DNA of 64,000 bases from Neovahlkampfia damariscottae (taxonomy: Eukaryota; Heterolobosea; Selenaionea; Neovahlkampfiida; Neovahlkampfiidae). Location of the stretch: the NCBI GenBank assembly GCA_016618085.1, contig JABLTG010000001.1, positions 65,461-129,460 on the forward strand, in the 5' to 3' direction. Both the position numbers and the translations under genes were made by a program. Each line of letters opens with the position of its first letter. The stretch's first letter is position 1. The notes beneath the pieces are model-generated. The model was not told where the DNA came from, searched no databases, and worked only from the letters and a program-made list of their open reading frames with translations. Positions 61,335 through 64,000 of this stretch are shown piece after piece.

Positions 61335-64000
61335 ATGGAGAAAGAAGAGGAAGCTCCAAAACAATCAAGATATCAACTTCGAACACCTAAAGTGAAACCT
61401 GAATACAAAGAAGTATCAGAAACAAGCACAGAGACTACTGAAAAAAAGAGAAAAAGAAGTGAAGACACTGGAAAAACCAAAACAGAAAAAAAGCCAAAAA
61501 CTGAAAAGAAAGAAAGCAAAAGAGTGAAGTTATCACCTTTTGAACCAGATGAAAAAACTATTAAAGAAATCCAAAAATCTAAAGAAGAAAAAAAAGGAAA
61601 GTACGAAACTGACTGTTGCAATACATGTACAAGTCGTGAAGTTATCAGGTAAACCCTTATTACAAAACATAACTTTTGAAGAATTGCTTCTGAAAAAAAA
61701 TTAAAAGATTTGAAAGGAATTCTTGATGATGTCAAACATGTTTCAGATCCTTTCATATATAAGAATCAAAAAGAAGATGAAAATGTTTTTGATATTGCTT
61801 TAAAAAACAATGATTTAGCAATGTTGAAAGTATTAATTAAAGAAAAGAAAGAACCAAAAGACAGACACGTGGATGGAAACGGTTTACAAAAAATTCTAAG
61901 AGGAAATTATTCAAGAAGAAATTTTGGACATGGTGTTAGAAATATTTCACAAGGAAAAGGTAATAAAGAAGGTAATGATGCTTTTACAGGTTAGATTCAA
62001 ATTTATATTCTCTAAACATGTTATTAGAAAGACAAAGTGATCATGATGATTATGAATCAAAATATATTTTGAAAAAGATACAAAAGTATAAATTATCAAA
62101 AGAAATTCTCGATTTTTTAAGTGTTGAAATCGAAGAATTTTCTAATTACTTTGGTCATGATGTTGGTTTTTATCAAAATATTGAAAGTGGTAATTTAGAA
62201 AATGCTCAATATATCGCAAAGCATTTGAAAGATGAAGGAGATGCTGCTGGTTTAAATAATCTTCATGTTGAAAGTTTAGGGAGTAGTGATGAAAATTTCT
62301 CAAAAATCTTGGCTATGAGGTAAGGAATTGTAATTCTAAAAATATCATTTCCAGTGTCACAAAGAAAGCTGCTTCAAATTTTAGAATTACACCTATTCAT
62401 ACCGCTGCAATTAACCCAAACAACAAATATTTAAAGGAGTTAATTCTTAAAGCTTCTGAAAAATCAATTTCAGGTCATCATGTGATTGATGCATTACAAA
62501 GAAAACCAATTCACTTTGCTGCTGTTTCAGATACATCAGATAACTTAAAATATTTAATTGAACAATGTAACTCAGATCCAGTTGAATGTGACAAATCAAA
62601 AATGAATCCATTTCTATTTTCTTGTAAAAATGGAAAATTAGAAAATGTTCAGTATTTGACAAGTGATCAATATCCATTGATGATTCAATCAAAAAATGGA
62701 TTCAGAGATACTGGATTACATTTAGCAGCAAGACGTGGTCATGTCAAAGTTGTTGAATATTTATTAACAGTTCCAAATTGTGACAAAAGTTATAAAAACA
62801 CAAAAGCAGAAACTCCATTAGCAGTAGCTTCACAATATGGTCATTTTGATATTGTTAAACTTTTGATTGCTTCAAAATTAGATATTAATCAAGAATTAAA
62901 AGGAGACAAATTCAAAAAAACTCCTTTACATCACTCAGTGATGAATGGTCACTTTGAAATTTCCAAGTATTTATTACTGAATGGTTTTGATCCAAATTCA
63001 GTTGACACTTCAAACAATTCAGTAGTTCATTATGCAGCTGCTTTTGGATATGCTGATATTTTAAATTTACTCTCACTTGCAGGTGGAGCTATCAATGTTG
63101 TTTCAGATTGGTCTACGTCACCGTAATTGATTTTTTTTTCTCATTTCTTAGATTATCTGTTTCTTTGATTAAAGGTCATTTAAAGACCAGTAATATCATT
63201 TTAAAAGATCCAACTGTTGACGTAAATTTTGTTGACAATGAAAATAAAACAATGTTACATCAATTATTAGAAAAGAAAGAAGGAAATTTTGATCGTCAAA
63301 TTAAATATTTAATTGATGAAAAAAAAGCAAAAACAGATATTTTAACTGTTGATGGTACTTCAATATTACATGTTTTAAGTTCATCGGTTCATGAAAAAGA
63401 TGTTGATATTGCAAAGGTATTAATCAAAAATGGAATGGATGTGAATCACACAGACAATCATGGAATGTCATCTTTCTTACTTGCATGTGATGCTGGAAAT
63501 ATTCCTTTGATTCAATTTTATTTACAACAAAAGAAAATTGATGTATTTCAATCGAATTCAGATAACCAAAATTTTCTTCATTTGATTCACAAGAATTTAA
63601 ATCAAAAGGATATCAAAGAAGTCTTGGATGTTATTATACCTCATATCAAAACCAAAAAAAAATGGGAAGAATTGAGAAATCAATTTGACAACTTTGGCTA
63701 TTCACCTTTATTAGTTTTATTTTCTGAATTTCATAATAAACAAGTTGACAATGTTGTAGGATTTGGAGGTGGAACTAACCAATTTATTTCTGATAATGAA
63801 GAAGATGGTTCTAAAAACGGTTCTGATGTTGAAAGTGGGGATGAATCACATGATGAGAATGATGAAAATGACCATTCTGAAGAAGAAGACAATTCAATGA
63901 ACGACTCAATCTACATTGAACAGAATCCACCAACTGGTGAAAACCGTTTGAAATTCATTGAATACGTAAAATTATTGTTCACTCATTATTCTAATGATAT
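61335..64000 (+). CDS. Ankyrin-repeat protein with basic nuclear-type N-terminus (3' end beyond window)
   Basis: Exons 61335-61648, 61682-61989, 62028-62319, 62355-63122 and 63152 onward, with introns of 33, 38, 35 and 29 nt. The N-terminus is K/R/E-rich with NLS-like KKRKRSED and KKPKTEKKES, followed by a CCNTC motif. About ten ankyrin repeats follow from 61770 (clear ones: TGLHLAARRGHVKVVEYLL, TPLAVASQYGHFDIVKLLI, TPLHHSVMNGHFEISKYLL). An acidic linker lies near 63790-63900. The reading frame is open at the window edge. Ankyrin proteins with this kind of N-terminus in protists often end in WGR-PARP domains, but that part is not visible here. Confidence 0.85.

Overview
This window is nuclear DNA from a free-living-type protist (microbial eukaryote) with a compact, AT-rich genome. 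The genes carry canonical GT-AG introns that are extremely short (mostly 27-39 nt). The standard genetic code fits, since TAA, TAG and TGA all end genes. Two identical 5S rRNA genes are dispersed singly between protein genes. The gene content includes DPH1, actin, a sirtuin, PARP6/8, GH20, a 7TM-RGS receptor, a membrane-anchored PIP kinase, hybrid histidine kinases, RWP-RK proteins, MRH lysosomal-receptor-like proteins and a SNAP-47-like SNARE. This points to an amoeboid or flagellate lineage (an anaeramoebid or heterolobosean would fit), but I cannot name the species.

Layout. 1-7.0 kb: the 5' part of DPH1, a Ras-like GTPase, an actin fragment, 5S copy 1, an unknown protein, a CHK/EcKinase-like kinase and a membrane-domain/PIP-kinase fusion. 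7.3-13.0 kb: a divergent uS12 (RPS23-like) protein, then a helical-repeat host gene split by a 3.0-kb virus-like element with terminal inverted repeats and a packaging-ATPase-like region. 13.1-20.7 kb: an SH3 protein, two WD40-type proteins, an RWP-RK protein, a small membrane protein, a secreted hydrolase-like protein, 5S copy 2 and a VWA membrane protein. 20.8-31.4 kb: a sirtuin with a 26-nt micro-exon and a giant intronless secreted protein of 3177 residues made of about 67 six-cysteine modules ending in a Kazal-like domain. 31.5-43.7 kb: a PARP6/8-type ADP-ribosyltransferase, a GH20 hexosaminidase with bacterial-style architecture, a decayed B-box/Sel1 gene, two RWP-RK proteins, a SNAP-47-like SNARE and a large TerD-like/Sec14-like/EF-hand protein. 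43.8-53.9 kb: four tandem hybrid histidine kinases. 54.0-64 kb: two tandem MRH receptors, an unknown protein, a 7TM-RGS receptor, another unknown protein and an ankyrin-repeat protein that runs off the window.

Themes. Membrane signalling dominates: a lipid-kinase fusion, a 7TM-RGS receptor, a VWA receptor and four histidine kinases. In two tandem families (the kinases and the MRH receptors) one domain is nearly identical in DNA while the rest has diverged, which looks like local gene conversion. NAD-using ADP-ribosyl and deacylase enzymes recur (a sirtuin and PARP6/8), but nothing shows they form a pathway. The strongest candidates for something undescribed are the giant Cys-module protein, the histidine-kinase array with a homogenised dimer domain, and the host gene carrying a virus-like element whose ends read like splice sites.
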